The notes below the pieces were generated by a model. It saw nothing but the letters and a program-made list of their open reading frames with translations. It did not search any database and was not told the origin of the DNA. The position numbers and the translations under genes are program-made. A DNA stretch of 33,333 bases from Sphingomonas bacterium (lineage in GTDB: Bacteria > Pseudomonadota > Alphaproteobacteria > Sphingomonadales > Sphingomonadaceae), in the NCBI RefSeq assembly GCF_028292925.1, contig NZ_JAQGLK010000130.1, positions 1 to 33,333 of the forward strand. The letters run 5' to 3'. Positions within the stretch are counted from its first letter, which is position 1, and every line of letters begins with the position of its first letter. This document shows positions 18,624-26,137 of the stretch, piece by piece.

Positions 18624-18743
18624 GAGCGCGGGGTGCCGGCATGGGCGCGCGGCGCCCCGGCGGTGCCGCCGGACGGCGCGCGGAGAGAATCACGCAGGGC
18701 GTTCGGGCACCCGCCGAATCGCCGGCGGAGAACTAGAGGTTGT

Positions 18744-19064
18744 TCAGCGCCCCGCGGGGGCGGCGGCGGCCCGGCCGGAAGTGGCATCGGCGGGCGCAAG
18801 GGCGGGCCCGGATCCGGGGGCGACGGTAAATGGCGCTGCCGGCGGCGAATCGGCCTTGCCCGGCAGATTGCCCGGAGTCACGCCAAGCTCCGCCAGCGGC
18901 TCGCGCGGTTCTGCGGTGGCGTTGGCATCAAGGCTGGGCGCAACCGGACCCGGCGCGCCCGGAACCGCCGCCTCCGGGCGCGCAAGCCCGAAGAACGCCG
19001 CGGCCAGGAACACCAGCAGGAAGACGCAGGCCAGCCCGGTCAGGCCGACGCGAACCCGTTGCAT
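18744..19064 (-). CDS. Small membrane-anchored Pro/Ala-rich protein of unknown function
   Basis: I do not recognise a family. The 106-residue product begins MQRVRVGLTG and has one hydrophobic span (about 7-27, GLTGLACVFLLVFLAAAFFGL). The rest (28-106) is rich in Pro, Ala and Gly with few charges, and is probably a disordered periplasmic tail given the positive N-terminal residues Arg3 and Arg5. The start at 19064 is supported by a strong GGAGGGAG ribosome site; the open frame starts at 19124 without one. It lies 97 nt downstream of cysK on the same strand and may be co-transcribed with it, and 422 nt upstream of mraZ. Confidence 0.65.
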   Translation of the reverse strand: MQRVRVGLTGLACVFLLVFLAAAFFGLARPEAAVPGAPGPVAPSLDANATAEPREPLAELGVTPGNLPGKADSPPAAPFTVAPGSGPALAPADATSGRAAAAPAGR

Positions 19065-19161
19065 CCACTCCCTCCCCGCCCTGCAGTTCGTAGGCCAGAC
19101 TGTTGCACTACCAAGACTAACCAAGCCCTACCGGCTTGTCGAACCGGAACGGTCGGCAGGA

Positions 19162-20166
19162 TCAGACGCGGATCCATGGCGGAACCGCCAGTCCCTTAGC
19201 GGTCAGCCATTCCGGATTGTACAGCGTCGAGAGGTAACGCAGCCCCGAATCGCACAGGATCGTCACGATCGTCTTGCCCGGCCCCAGCTTGCGGGCCAGC
19301 GCCATCGCGCCGGCGACGTTGATGCCGGACGAGAGGCCCAGGCACAGCCCCTCGCCCATCAGCAGCGCATGGACCTGCTCCAGCCCCTCCGCGTCGCTGA
19401 TCCGGAACTGGGTATCGATCGGCGCACCTTCCAGATTGCCGGTGATCCGCCCCTGCCCGATACCCTCGGCAACGGAACTGCCCTCGGCGCGCAGTTCTCC
19501 ACATTCGTAATAGTTGTAGAGCGACGCGCCATGCGGATCGGCCAGCGCGACCACGATCTTTTCGTTATGCGCCTTCAGCCCCATGCCCACCCCGGCGATC
19601 GTGCCGCCGGTGCCCGCCGCGCAGGTGAAGCCGTCGATCCTGCCCTCGGTCTGCGTCCAGATCTCGGGCGCGGTGGTGTGGATGTGGGCCATACGGTTGG
19701 AGATATTGTCGAACTGGTTCGCCCAGATCGCATTCTCCGTCTCCTCGGCGATCCGGCGGGAGGTGTGCACGAAATGGGCCGGGTTCGAATAAGCCGCTGC
19801 CGGCACCAGCACCAGCTCCGCGCCGAGCGCACGCAGCGTGTCCATCTTCTCCCGGCTCTGCGTTTCCGGCATCACGATGATCGTGCGGTAGCCCTTGGCG
19901 TTGGCGACCAGCGCCAGCCCGATCCCGGTGTTGCCCGCGGTGCCCTCGACGATGATGCCGCCAGGTTTCAGCTGCCCGCGCGCCTCGGCATCCTCGACGA
20001 TGAACAAGGCGGCGCGATCCTTTACCGATCCGCCGGGGTTCATGAACTCGCACTTGCCCAGGATCTCGCATCCGGTTGCGGCGCTTGGCCCGGCGAGGCG
20101 GACCAGGGGGGTGTTGCCGATCAGCGCGAGCGCACGATCCGCAGGGGGCATGGGGGGCATCGACAT
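19162..20166 (-). CDS. cysK: Cysteine synthase (O-acetylserine sulfhydrylase family, PLP-dependent)
   Basis: This fold-type II PLP enzyme should make cysteine from O-acetylserine and sulfide. In 334 residues it has the N-terminal LIGNTPLVRL, the PLP lysine K49 in NPGGSVKDRAA, the substrate loop GTAGNTGIGLA (family TSGNTG), the phosphate-binding glycine loop AAGTGGTIAGVG, and the C-terminal CDSGLRYLSTLYN. A cystathionine beta-synthase-like role is possible, but there is no CBS domain or heme motif. The ATG at 20166 has no Shine-Dalgarno; a -10 TATCTT ends 6 nt before it, which suggests a leaderless mRNA. Divergent from the lipoprotein gene at 20321. Confidence 0.88.
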   Translation of the reverse strand: MSMPPMPPADRALALIGNTPLVRLAGPSAATGCEILGKCEFMNPGGSVKDRAALFIVEDAEARGQLKPGGIIVEGTAGNTGIGLALVANAKGYRTIIVMPETQSREKMDTLRALGAELVLVPAAAYSNPAHFVHTSRRIAEETENAIWANQFDNISNRMAHIHTTAPEIWTQTEGRIDGFTCAAGTGGTIAGVGMGLKAHNEKIVVALADPHGASLYNYYECGELRAEGSSVAEGIGQGRITGNLEGAPIDTQFRISDAEGLEQVHALLMGEGLCLGLSSGINVAGAMALARKLGPGKTIVTILCDSGLRYLSTLYNPEWLTAKGLAVPPWIRV

Positions 20167-20172
20167 GCGGAC

Positions 20173-20202
20173 AAGATAGCGGAGCGGGTGTGGCCCCGGC
20201 AA
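20173..20202 (-). promoter_or_regulatory. Candidate sigma-70 promoter of cysK placing +1 at or near the ATG
   Basis: On the minus strand -35 TTGCCG (20202-20197), an 18-bp spacer and -10 TATCTT (20178-20173) precede the start codon at 20166 by six bases. The -10 matches the three most conserved positions. Transcription would begin at about the A of the ATG. Confidence 0.45.
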
Positions 20203-20320
20203 CGCAGCTTGTCTTCACCGCTTGGCAGCATCGGTTGGGCGCAGGATCGCGATCGGACAACAGTCCTGCCAAATCTCAGGATTGACGCCGCCGCCGCCAT
20301 CCGTGATGACTTATGCCGCT

Positions 20321-20722
20321 ATGCACAAAAACGCTTCCCTCAGCAGCGCCGCCGCTCTCGCGGCAGTCCTTTTCCTCAGTGCCTGCTCGGGCTCCGGCTC
20401 CGAACAGGCAGCCGCACCGGCCCCGTCCAACGACGCGGCCATGGCGGAGGCGGCGCCGGTGAGCGACGCGCCGGTGGTTCTGCCGCCCGCGCTGGTCGCC
20501 AGCCGGACGTACCGCTGCAAGGACAACAGCCTGATCTACGTCGACTTTTTCGGCGACAACATCAGCGCCGACCTGAAGACGGAGAAGAACGGCGCTGCGA
20601 TCAAGCTGGCTTCGGCCGCGCCGAACGAGGCGCTGAGCGGCGGCGGCTACACCGTTTCCGGCAATAGCGAGCAGGTCCAGATCACCCAGCCCGGCAAGGC
20701 CGCGCAGAGCTGCAAGGCCTGA
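20321..20722 (+). CDS. Lipoprotein with a MliC-like (C-type lysozyme inhibitor) domain
   Basis: The 133-residue product has a lipoprotein signal peptide with lipobox LSAC and lipidation Cys22, then an Ala/Pro/Ser-rich linker (23-60) and a small beta domain (61-133) running from TYRCKDNSLIYVDFF to the terminal QSCKA. The pattern YRC near the domain start and a second Cys (66 and 131, probably a disulfide) near the end matches MliC/PliC proteins, which protect the envelope against host C-type lysozyme. The match is by pattern, so the function is moderately certain. An ATG at 20306 would add five residues; neither start has a clear ribosome site. It is followed by a strong terminator. Confidence 0.75.
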   Translation: MHKNASLSSAAALAAVLFLSACSGSGSEQAAAPAPSNDAAMAEAAPVSDAPVVLPPALVASRTYRCKDNSLIYVDFFGDNISADLKTEKNGAAIKLASAAPNEALSGGGYTVSGNSEQVQITQPGKAAQSCKA

Positions 20723-20762
20723 CCGCCCGATTATCGATCGCTCCCTTCTCCCATCCATCTGC

Positions 20763-20793
20763 AAGGCCGGCGGCTCACCCCGCCGGCCTTTTT
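20763..20793 (+). terminator. Rho-independent terminator after the MliC-like gene
   Basis: A perfect 11-bp stem (AAGGCCGGCGG at 20763-20773 with its complement at 20780-20790), a 6-nt loop and a run of five T ending at 20793. It ends the lipoprotein transcript and isolates it from purL, whose own promoter follows. Confidence 0.9.
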
Positions 20794-20807
20794 GCATCTC
20801 ACCCCGG

Positions 20808-20836
20808 CTGACAAGCCCGCCCCCCTCGGCTATCGG
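20808..20836 (+). promoter_or_regulatory. Candidate promoter of purL, possibly leaderless
   Basis: CTGACA (20808-20813), a 17-bp spacer and TATCGG (20831-20836) lie between the terminator and the purL ATG, which begins six bases after the -10. The -35 has one mismatch to TTGACA; the -10 is weak because it lacks the final T. No Shine-Dalgarno is present. Confidence 0.35.
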
Positions 20837-20842
20837 CGACGC

Positions 20843-23080
20843 ATGACCGCCATCACCCCCCAGATCGTCGCCGAACACGGGCTGAGCCCGGACGAATATC
20901 AGCGCGTGCTCCGCGCGCTCGGCCGGGACCCGAACCTCACGGAACTCGGCATATTCTCGGTGATGTGGTCCGAACATTGCTCCTACAAGTCGAGCCGGAT
21001 CCACCTGAAGAAGCTGCCGACCACCGGCCCCCAGGTAATCTGCGGCCCCGGCGAGAATGCCGGCGTGATCGACATCGGCCTGGGGCCGGACGGCAAGCCG
21101 CAGGCCGCCATCTTCAAGATGGAGAGCCACAACCACCCCAGCTATATCGAGCCGTACCAGGGCGCAGCCACCGGGGTCGGCGGCATCCTGCGCGACGTGT
21201 TCACGATGGGCGCTCGGCCGGTCGCCAATCTCAACGCGCTGCGCTTCGGCCGGCCCGACCACCCGAAGATGCGCCACCTGATCGCGGGTGTCGTCCACGG
21301 CATCGGCGGCTACGGCAACTGCGTCGGCGTGCCGACGGTCGGCGGCGAGGTCAATTTCCACCCGGCCTATGACGGCAACATCCTGGTCAATGCGATGACC
21401 GTGGGCGTGGCCGACGTCGACCGTATCTTCTATTCGGCCGCGTCGGGCGTCGGCAACTCGATCGTCTACGTCGGATCGAAGACCGGGCGCGACGGCATCC
21501 ACGGCGCGACGATGGCCTCCGCCGACTTCTCCGAGGATTCGGAGGAAAAGCGCCCGACCGTGCAGGTCGGCGATCCGTTCACCGAAAAGCTGCTGATCGA
21601 GGCATGCCTGGAACTGATGGCCTCCGATGCGATCGTCGCGATCCAGGACATGGGCGCCGCCGGCCTGACCTCCTCCTCGGTCGAGATGGCGAGCAAGGGC
21701 GGTGTCGGCATCGAGCTCGACATGAATGCCGTCCCCTGCCGCGAAGCCGGCATGACGCCCTACGAAATGATGCTGAGCGAAAGCCAGGAGCGGATGCTCA
21801 TGGTGCTCAAGCCCGGCCGCGAGGATTTCGCCGAGGCCATCTTCCGCAAGTGGGAACTCGACTTCGCGGTGATCGGCCGCGTTACCGACACCGGCCGCAT
21901 GGTGCTGACGTTCGACGGTGCCACGGTGTGCGACATTCCGCTCGGCCCGCTGGCGGACGATGCGCCGCTCTACGATCGGCCGGCGATTTCCCCGGCCGAG
22001 TATCGGGTCTGGGCCAACGTGCCGCCGCTCGGCGACATTCCAGAACCTTCAGATGCGGCTGCCGATCTGGTGCGGCTGATGGGATCGCCCGATCTCGCCT
22101 CCCGCCGCTGGATCTGGGAACAGTATGATACCCAGGTCGGCGCCGACACGGTGCAGCGGCCGGGCGGCGACGCTGCGGTCGTCCGCGTCCACGGCACGGA
22201 AAAGGCGCTCGCGATCACCACCGATTGCACCCCGCGCTACTGCTTCGCCGATCCGTATGAAGGCGGCAAGCAGGCCATCGCTGAGGCCTACCGCAACCTT
22301 TCCGCGGTGGGCGCCACCCCGCTGGCCGTCACCAATTGCCTCAACTTCGCCAACCCGCAGCGGCCCGAGATCATGGCGCAGCTCGTCGGCTGCCTGGACG
22401 GCATGGGGGATGCCTGCCGCGCGTTCGACTTCCCGATCGTCAGCGGCAACGTGTCGCTCTACAACGAGAGCAAGGCCACCGGCGGGGGCAGCGCGATCCT
22501 GCCGACCCCGGCGATCGGCGGCGTCGGCCTGCTGGCCGACTGGCGCACATCAGCCACCATCGCGTTCAAGCAGGACGGCGACGATATCTGGCTGATCGGC
22601 GATTGGCCGGGGCACCTCGGCCAGTCGATCTGGCTGCGGGAGATTGCCGGACGCGAGGCGGGGCCGCCGCCGCCGGTCGATCTCGATCTCGAACGCCGCC
22701 ACGGCGAATTCGTCCGGCAGGCGATCGCAGCGGGCTGGATCGGAGCCGCGCACGACATTGCCGACGGCGGGCTGCTCGTCGCGCTGGCAGAGATGGCGTT
22801 GGCCGGCAATCTCGGGCTGCGGCTCGATCGCGATGTGCCGCTGACCGCCGCTGCGCTGTTCGGTGAGGATCAGGCGCGGTACGTGGTGACCACCGGCAAC
22901 TCGGATCCGCTCGTTCGCGCGATGGGCGCGGCCGGAATCCGGCACCGTTTCCTCGGTTCGGTCACGTCCGCCGCATCGGGCATCGGCTACGGCGCGAACA
23001 GCATAGACCTGGCTGTGCTACGGCAGGCACATGAGGAATTCCTGCCGCGGTTGATGGGCGCCGACGCCGCACTCGCCTGA
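20843..23080 (+). CDS. purL: Phosphoribosylformylglycinamidine synthase subunit PurL
   Basis: PurL is the ATP-using synthetase subunit that, with PurQ (glutaminase) and PurS, converts FGAR to FGAM in purine synthesis. At 745 residues it is the small form, not the about 1300-residue fused gammaproteobacterial enzyme. Motifs in order: [42 protein letters not shown], the paired glycine-rich motifs of the duplicated AIR-synthetase fold ([13 protein letters not shown] in the first half, [17 protein letters not shown] in the second) and [11 protein letters not shown]. The start MTAITPQIV at 20843 fits the family; an open frame from 20792 lies in the terminator. purQ and purS are not in the window. 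Confidence 0.97.
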   Translation: MTAITPQIVAEHGLSPDEYQRVLRALGRDPNLTELGIFSVMWSEHCSYKSSRIHLKKLPTTGPQVICGPGENAGVIDIGLGPDGKPQAAIFKMESHNHPSYIEPYQGAATGVGGILRDVFTMGARPVANLNALRFGRPDHPKMRHLIAGVVHGIGGYGNCVGVPTVGGEVNFHPAYDGNILVNAMTVGVADVDRIFYSAASGVGNSIVYVGSKTGRDGIHGATMASADFSEDSEEKRPTVQVGDPFTEKLLIEACLELMASDAIVAIQDMGAAGLTSSSVEMASKGGVGIELDMNAVPCREAGMTPYEMMLSESQERMLMVLKPGREDFAEAIFRKWELDFAVIGRVTDTGRMVLTFDGATVCDIPLGPLADDAPLYDRPAISPAEYRVWANVPPLGDIPEPSDAAADLVRLMGSPDLASRRWIWEQYDTQVGADTVQRPGGDAAVVRVHGTEKALAITTDCTPRYCFADPYEGGKQAIAEAYRNLSAVGATPLAVTNCLNFANPQRPEIMAQLVGCLDGMGDACRAFDFPIVSGNVSLYNESKATGGGSAILPTPAIGGVGLLADWRTSATIAFKQDGDDIWLIGDWPGHLGQSIWLREIAGREAGPPPPVDLDLERRHGEFVRQAIAAGWIGAAHDIADGGLLVALAEMALAGNLGLRLDRDVPLTAAALFGEDQARYVVTTGNSDPLVRAMGAAGIRHRFLGSVTSAASGIGYGANSIDLAVLRQAHEEFLPRLMGADAALA

Positions 23081-23101
23081 TGCCTCGCACCCGGACGACC
23101 G

Positions 23102-23138
23102 AGAAGGCCCCGCTGCCAGTCAGGCAGGGAAGCCTTCT
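23102..23138. terminator. Hairpin between convergent purL and hemerythrin gene, likely bidirectional terminator
   Basis: Outer arms AGAAGGC (23102-23108) and GCCTTCT (23132-23138) enclose inner arms CTGCC (23113-23117) and GGCAG (23123-23127). The only short T-containing tail is CTTCTT on the plus strand. It lies 22 nt after each gene's stop. Confidence 0.6.
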
Positions 23139-23159
23139 TGCCGGCCGATGATACCGCGA

Positions 23160-23813
23160 TCAGGCGAGCTTGAACGCTTCCTTGTTCGCCGCGGCGGTGA
23201 TCGCCTTGTTCTTGGCGTCCGAAAGCTTGGCGTGGAAGGGCGGGAAGATCTCGTTCTCCTCTTCCGCGATATGCTTGTCGAGCTCCGCGCGCAGCGCGGC
23301 GACCTTGTCCAGGAACACCGGCGAGCTCTTCTCGAGGTTCGTGAGTTCGTACAGATACTGCTTCACGTAGCCATGCTCGTGGTTGAGCTTATCGGCATCC
23401 TGCGGGTCCCCGGCTTCCCGCAGCGCCGGATAGACCACCATCTCTTCCATGAAGGCGTGCTTGGCCAGCGCATGCTTGATCTGCATCAGCAGGGTGGCGC
23501 GCTTGGCGGTGTTCTTGTCGGTCGTCTTGGCCATCGCGTCCATCAACAGCAAGGTCGCCTTGTGCTCGGCCTTGATCGCCGCGAACCAGTCGCCGGTCAT
23601 CGCGCTCGGCGCCTGTACCGCCGCCTTGCGGCCCAGATTGGCGGCCAGCCCGGCGAACACACCCACCGCGGCTACGCCCAGCACGGCGGCGGTGCTGCCT
23701 CCGAAGCCGGCTTTATCGGTCGCAGCTGCCGGGGATGCCGGCTTCGGCGTCGGCGCCTTGCGGGCCCTCGGCTTGGTATCGGCCTTGCTGTCGTCGTGCG
23801 TGGGGCTCGCCAT
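23160..23813 (-). CDS. Hemerythrin HHE-domain protein with N-terminal membrane segment
   Basis: The 217-residue protein has a basic Lys/Pro/Ala tail (1-35), a hydrophobic span (about 40-60, STAAVLGVAAVGVFAGLAANL) and a four-helix hemerythrin-like domain (about 75-195). Likely di-iron ligands are H84 (AEHKATL), H119 and E123 (HAFMEEMVVYPAL), H145/H147 (HEHGYV), and H181 and E185 (HIAEEENEIF). Such proteins bind O2 or NO or sense iron/oxidative stress; the exact role is unknown. The start ATG at 23813 has a GAGGA site; longer frames have none. A GGAAC-N16-GGTT element lies 36 bp upstream, the pattern of EcfG general-stress promoters in alphaproteobacteria. Divergent from the DUF418 gene, convergent with purL. 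Confidence 0.85.
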   Translation of the reverse strand: MASPTHDDSKADTKPRARKAPTPKPASPAAATDKAGFGGSTAAVLGVAAVGVFAGLAANLGRKAAVQAPSAMTGDWFAAIKAEHKATLLLMDAMAKTTDKNTAKRATLLMQIKHALAKHAFMEEMVVYPALREAGDPQDADKLNHEHGYVKQYLYELTNLEKSSPVFLDKVAALRAELDKHIAEEENEIFPPFHAKLSDAKNKAITAAANKEAFKLA

Positions 23814-23848
23814 CGTGCTGGTCCTCGGTCGCTGTCTCGTCCGGCCTA

Positions 23849-23873
23849 AACCGCTCGAAACACGGGCGGTTCC
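23849..23873 (-). promoter_or_regulatory. Candidate EcfG (general stress sigma factor) promoter for the hemerythrin gene
   Basis: The minus strand has GGAAC (23873-23869), 16 bp, then GGTT (23852-23849). The alphaproteobacterial EcfG consensus is GGAAC-N16/17-CGTT, so only one base of the -10 differs. The distance to the ATG leaves a leader of about 30 nt. Confidence 0.5.
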
Positions 23874-23910
23874 GCATCGCGCTTGACCCGCCCCGCGCCG
23901 CGCCACAGGG

Positions 23911-25173
23911 ATGCCGCGCATGCCCGCTCCATCCCGCCTGATCGCGCTCGACGTGCTGCGGGGGGTGGCCGTGATGGGCATTCTGCTGATGAATGTGGCC
24001 GGCTTCGGGCTGCCGCAGGCGGCGTACCTCAATCCCGCGGCCTATGGCGGATCGACTGGCGCGGATCTCGCCGTCTGGGCCATCGGCTTCGTGTTGATCG
24101 ACGGCAAGATGCGCGCCTTGTTCTCGCTGCTGTTCGGGGCTGGCATGGTGCTGGTGATCGAACGTGCGGACGCGGCCGGGCAGGATGGCGCGACGGTCCA
24201 CCTTCGCCGAATGGCTGCGCTGCTGGCGGTCGGCGCGGCCCATGCCTACCTGATCTGGTCCGGCGACATCCTGATCCCCTACGCGCTCGTCGGCACGCTT
24301 GCGCTGGCGCACGTCCGGCGCAGCAGCCGCGAACTGGTCGTTATCGCGCTGTTCCTGTTGGTGGCCCAATGGCTGTTCCTCTGGTCGCTCGTCGGCGGGC
24401 TCGGCACCCTCCGCGAGGCGGCCGCAGCGGCCGACGCGACGGAGGGGGCAGTGCAGGCGTGGCGCGGCGTTGCGGACCAGATCGGCATCCCCAGCCCCGC
24501 CGCTATCAGCCGCGAACTGGCGACGTTTCGCGGGGATTATGCCGGCATCCTGCGTGATCGGCTCGGCCACGCCGCGACGCCGTTCCTGCAACTGATCGAT
24601 GTCGGGGCGGAGACCCTGGCGCTCATGCTGCTCGGTGCAGCCGGGCTGCGCAGCGGGTTCCTGACCGGCGGCTGGGCGGCGGCCACGTATTGGCGCATTG
24701 TCATCGCCGCATACGGCATCGGCCTGCCCGCACTGGCCCTGATCGCCGCGGGAACGATCCGCTCCGGCTTCGACGAGGTCGTCACCGTGCAAGCGGCGAC
24801 GCTGTACGCGGCGCCTTTTCGTGTCGTGGTAATGCTCGGCCATGCCGCCCTGCTGCTGCTCTGGATCAGGCTCTCGCCGACGTTCCGGCTCGTCACCCGC
24901 ATCGCCGCGGTGGGGCGGGCGGCGTTCAGCAACTATCTGGCCACCAGCATCGTGATGACGACGTTGTTCTACGGCTATGGCCTGGGGCTGTTCGGACACC
25001 TTTCGCGGGCGCAACTCTACCTCATCGTGCCGCCGGTGTGGATCGCGATGCTGGCGTGGAGCAAGCCGTGGCTCGCGCGCTACTGCTTCGGGCCGTTCGA
25101 ATGGCTCTGGCGATCGATCGCGCGCTGGCAACTACAGCCGTTCCGTCGGCCGATCGAGAGTATTGAGAGTTAG
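23911..25173 (+). CDS. DUF418 domain inner-membrane protein
   Basis: A 420-residue polytopic protein of the DUF418 (YeiB-like) family. It begins with the diagnostic RLIALDVLRGVAVMGILLMNV, followed by KMRALFSLLFGAGMVLV, and ends with the C-terminal DUF418 block: VGRAAFSNYLATSIVMTTLFYGYGLGLFG, then PFEWLWRS at the extreme end. About ten hydrophobic spans are visible. The family is related to heparan-alpha-glucosaminide acetyltransferase-type membrane proteins, and the biochemical function is unknown. Start is 23911, or ATG 23920 which has AGGG nine bases upstream. Divergent from the hemerythrin gene; the bfd promoter overlaps its last codons. Confidence 0.85.
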   Translation: MPRMPAPSRLIALDVLRGVAVMGILLMNVAGFGLPQAAYLNPAAYGGSTGADLAVWAIGFVLIDGKMRALFSLLFGAGMVLVIERADAAGQDGATVHLRRMAALLAVGAAHAYLIWSGDILIPYALVGTLALAHVRRSSRELVVIALFLLVAQWLFLWSLVGGLGTLREAAAAADATEGAVQAWRGVADQIGIPSPAAISRELATFRGDYAGILRDRLGHAATPFLQLIDVGAETLALMLLGAAGLRSGFLTGGWAAATYWRIVIAAYGIGLPALALIAAGTIRSGFDEVVTVQAATLYAAPFRVVVMLGHAALLLLWIRLSPTFRLVTRIAAVGRAAFSNYLATSIVMTTLFYGYGLGLFGHLSRAQLYLIVPPVWIAMLAWSKPWLARYCFGPFEWLWRSIARWQLQPFRRPIESIES

Positions 25174-25191
25174 TCGCAGTAGCGCTATACC
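25163..25191 (+). promoter_or_regulatory. Candidate sigma-70 promoter of bfd
   Basis: TTGAGA (25163-25168), a 17-bp spacer and TATACC (25186-25191) overlap the end of the DUF418 gene. The expected start site is near 25198, giving a leader of about 20 nt to the ATG at 25219. A TTGAGA/TCGCAG dyad across the -35 loosely recalls an iron-regulator site, but is imperfect. Confidence 0.5.
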
Positions 25192-25218
25192 TCCGCGATC
25201 AGCGGAGAGAATCGCATC

Positions 25219-25389
25219 ATGGTTGTCTGCATCTGCAATGCCATCCGGGAAAGCGACGTACGGCAGGCCGCCCGATCCGGTGCCAGCTGTCCGCGCAGCG
25301 CCTACGAGGCACTCGGCCGCCGGCCACGCTGCGGACAATGCCTGACGTTCGCGCGCGAGATCATCGAGGCAGAGCGCGCCGCCGCCTGA
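25219..25389 (+). CDS. bfd: Bacterioferritin-associated ferredoxin (Bfd-like [2Fe-2S] protein)
   Basis: A 56-residue ORF, MVVCICNAIRESDVRQ onward, has the Bfd signature CxC near the N-terminus (C4, C6) and CxxC near the end (C38, C41 in RCGQCLTF), which together hold a [2Fe-2S] cluster. In other bacteria Bfd donates electrons to bacterioferritin to release stored iron. One further Cys (C24) is present. GGAGAG lies about ten bases upstream of the ATG. No bacterioferritin gene is seen nearby. Also possible: a small BFD-domain protein serving another iron or assimilatory enzyme. Convergent with adk and separated from it by a terminator. Confidence 0.85.
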   Translation: MVVCICNAIRESDVRQAARSGASCPRSAYEALGRRPRCGQCLTFAREIIEAERAAA

Positions 25390-25419
25390 TCGAGCCGGGC
25401 CCGACCAAGCGACCTCGAC

Positions 25420-25449
25420 AAGGACGCCCCTCGCCGAGGAGCGTCCTTT
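25420..25449. terminator. Bidirectional terminator between bfd and adk
   Basis: Arms AAGGACGC (25420-25427) and GCGTCCTT (25441-25448) enclose an inner CCTC/GAGG stem. T's follow on the plus strand to 25449. It lies 30 nt after bfd and 12 nt beyond the adk stop, so it can serve both convergent units. Confidence 0.75.
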
Positions 25450-25461
25450 GCCGGCCAGTTC

Positions 25462-26109
25462 TCAGTCGCGATCCAGAATCGACGCGATCTCGCCACTCAC
25501 CTTGTCCATGGCGGCCATGCCGTCGATCCGCTGCACGATGCCGAGCGCCTCATAGAAGGGCAGGATCGGCGCGGTTTTCGCGCGATATTCGCTCATCCGG
25601 GTGCGGACGGTTTCGGCATTGTCGTCCGGCCGACGCTTGAACTCGGCCGATCCGCATACGTCGCAGACGCCGCTGACTACCGGAAGCTTGTAGCGATCAT
25701 GGTAGCCCGTGCCGCATTGGGCACAGGTGAAGCGCCCCGTGACGCGATCGACGAGTGCCGCCTCGTCCACTTCGAGTTCGATGACATGGTCGAGCGAGCG
25801 GTTACGCTCGCGCAGCAGCACGTCGAGCGCCTCGGCCTGGGCCTGGGTGCGGGGATAACCGTCGAAGATCGCGCCGTTCGCCGCGTCCCCATCCAGCCGT
25901 TCACCGATCAGCGCGCTGACGATTGCGTCGGAAACGAGCTCGCCCGCCTCCATCACCGCTTTCACCTTCAGACCGACGGGCGTACCCGCCTTGACCGCGG
26001 CACGGAGCATGTCGCCGGTGGAGAGCTGGACCATGCCCCGCTCCTTTTCCAGCCGTGCGGCCTGCGTTCCCTTCCCCGCCCCCGGGGGGCCAAGCAAAAT
26101 GATGTTCAC
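25462..26109 (-). CDS. adk: Adenylate kinase, long form with zinc-finger lid
   Basis: Adk interconverts ATP + AMP and 2 ADP. The 215-residue protein has the P-loop GPPGAGKGT (7-15), the AMP-site STGDMLRAAV and FDGYPRT, and a long lid with four cysteines, C129/C132 (CAQC) and C149/C152 (CDVC), spaced as a structural Zn site. This lid type is usual in Gram-positives and found in some alphaproteobacteria, whereas E. coli Adk lacks the cysteines. The start is GTG at 26109 (GTGAACATC), encoding MNIILLGPPG. Last gene of the ribosomal run, 28 nt after secY. Confidence 0.96.
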   Translation of the reverse strand: MNIILLGPPGAGKGTQAARLEKERGMVQLSTGDMLRAAVKAGTPVGLKVKAVMEAGELVSDAIVSALIGERLDGDAANGAIFDGYPRTQAQAEALDVLLRERNRSLDHVIELEVDEAALVDRVTGRFTCAQCGTGYHDRYKLPVVSGVCDVCGSAEFKRRPDDNAETVRTRMSEYRAKTAPILPFYEALGIVQRIDGMAAMDKVSGEIASILDRD

Positions 26110-26137
26110 GGCAGCAAGACCTGCGGGATGGCGCTGT

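Larger units (their letters stand above)
18322..18743. other. 422-nt intergenic control region upstream of mraZ
   Basis: No convincing gene lies here. The open frames crossing it on both strands have no family character and no ribosome site. It holds two arrays of TGGG boxes, a perfect DnaA box, and a 6-bp hairpin with a 4-nt loop at 18657-18672 (CCGGCG and CGCCGG arms) that lacks a T-tract. The AT-richer stretch around 18490-18600 is the likeliest place for the mraZ promoter. I could not assign a clear -35/-10 pair on the minus strand. Confidence 0.6.

Noticed and set aside
18657-18672. GC hairpin as terminator of the gene ending at 18744
   Set aside because: Six-bp stem without a T-tract, 72 nt past the stop; could be chance in this composition.
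18373-18693. 106-codon minus-strand ORF in the mraZ control region
   Set aside because: Covers the TGGG arrays and DnaA box, has no ribosome site, and its Pro/Arg/Ser-rich product has no domain.
18618-19199. 193-codon plus-strand ORF opposite the small Pro/Ala-rich gene
   Set aside because: Very Arg/Gly-rich shadow; the minus-strand ORF has a strong Shine-Dalgarno and a membrane span instead.
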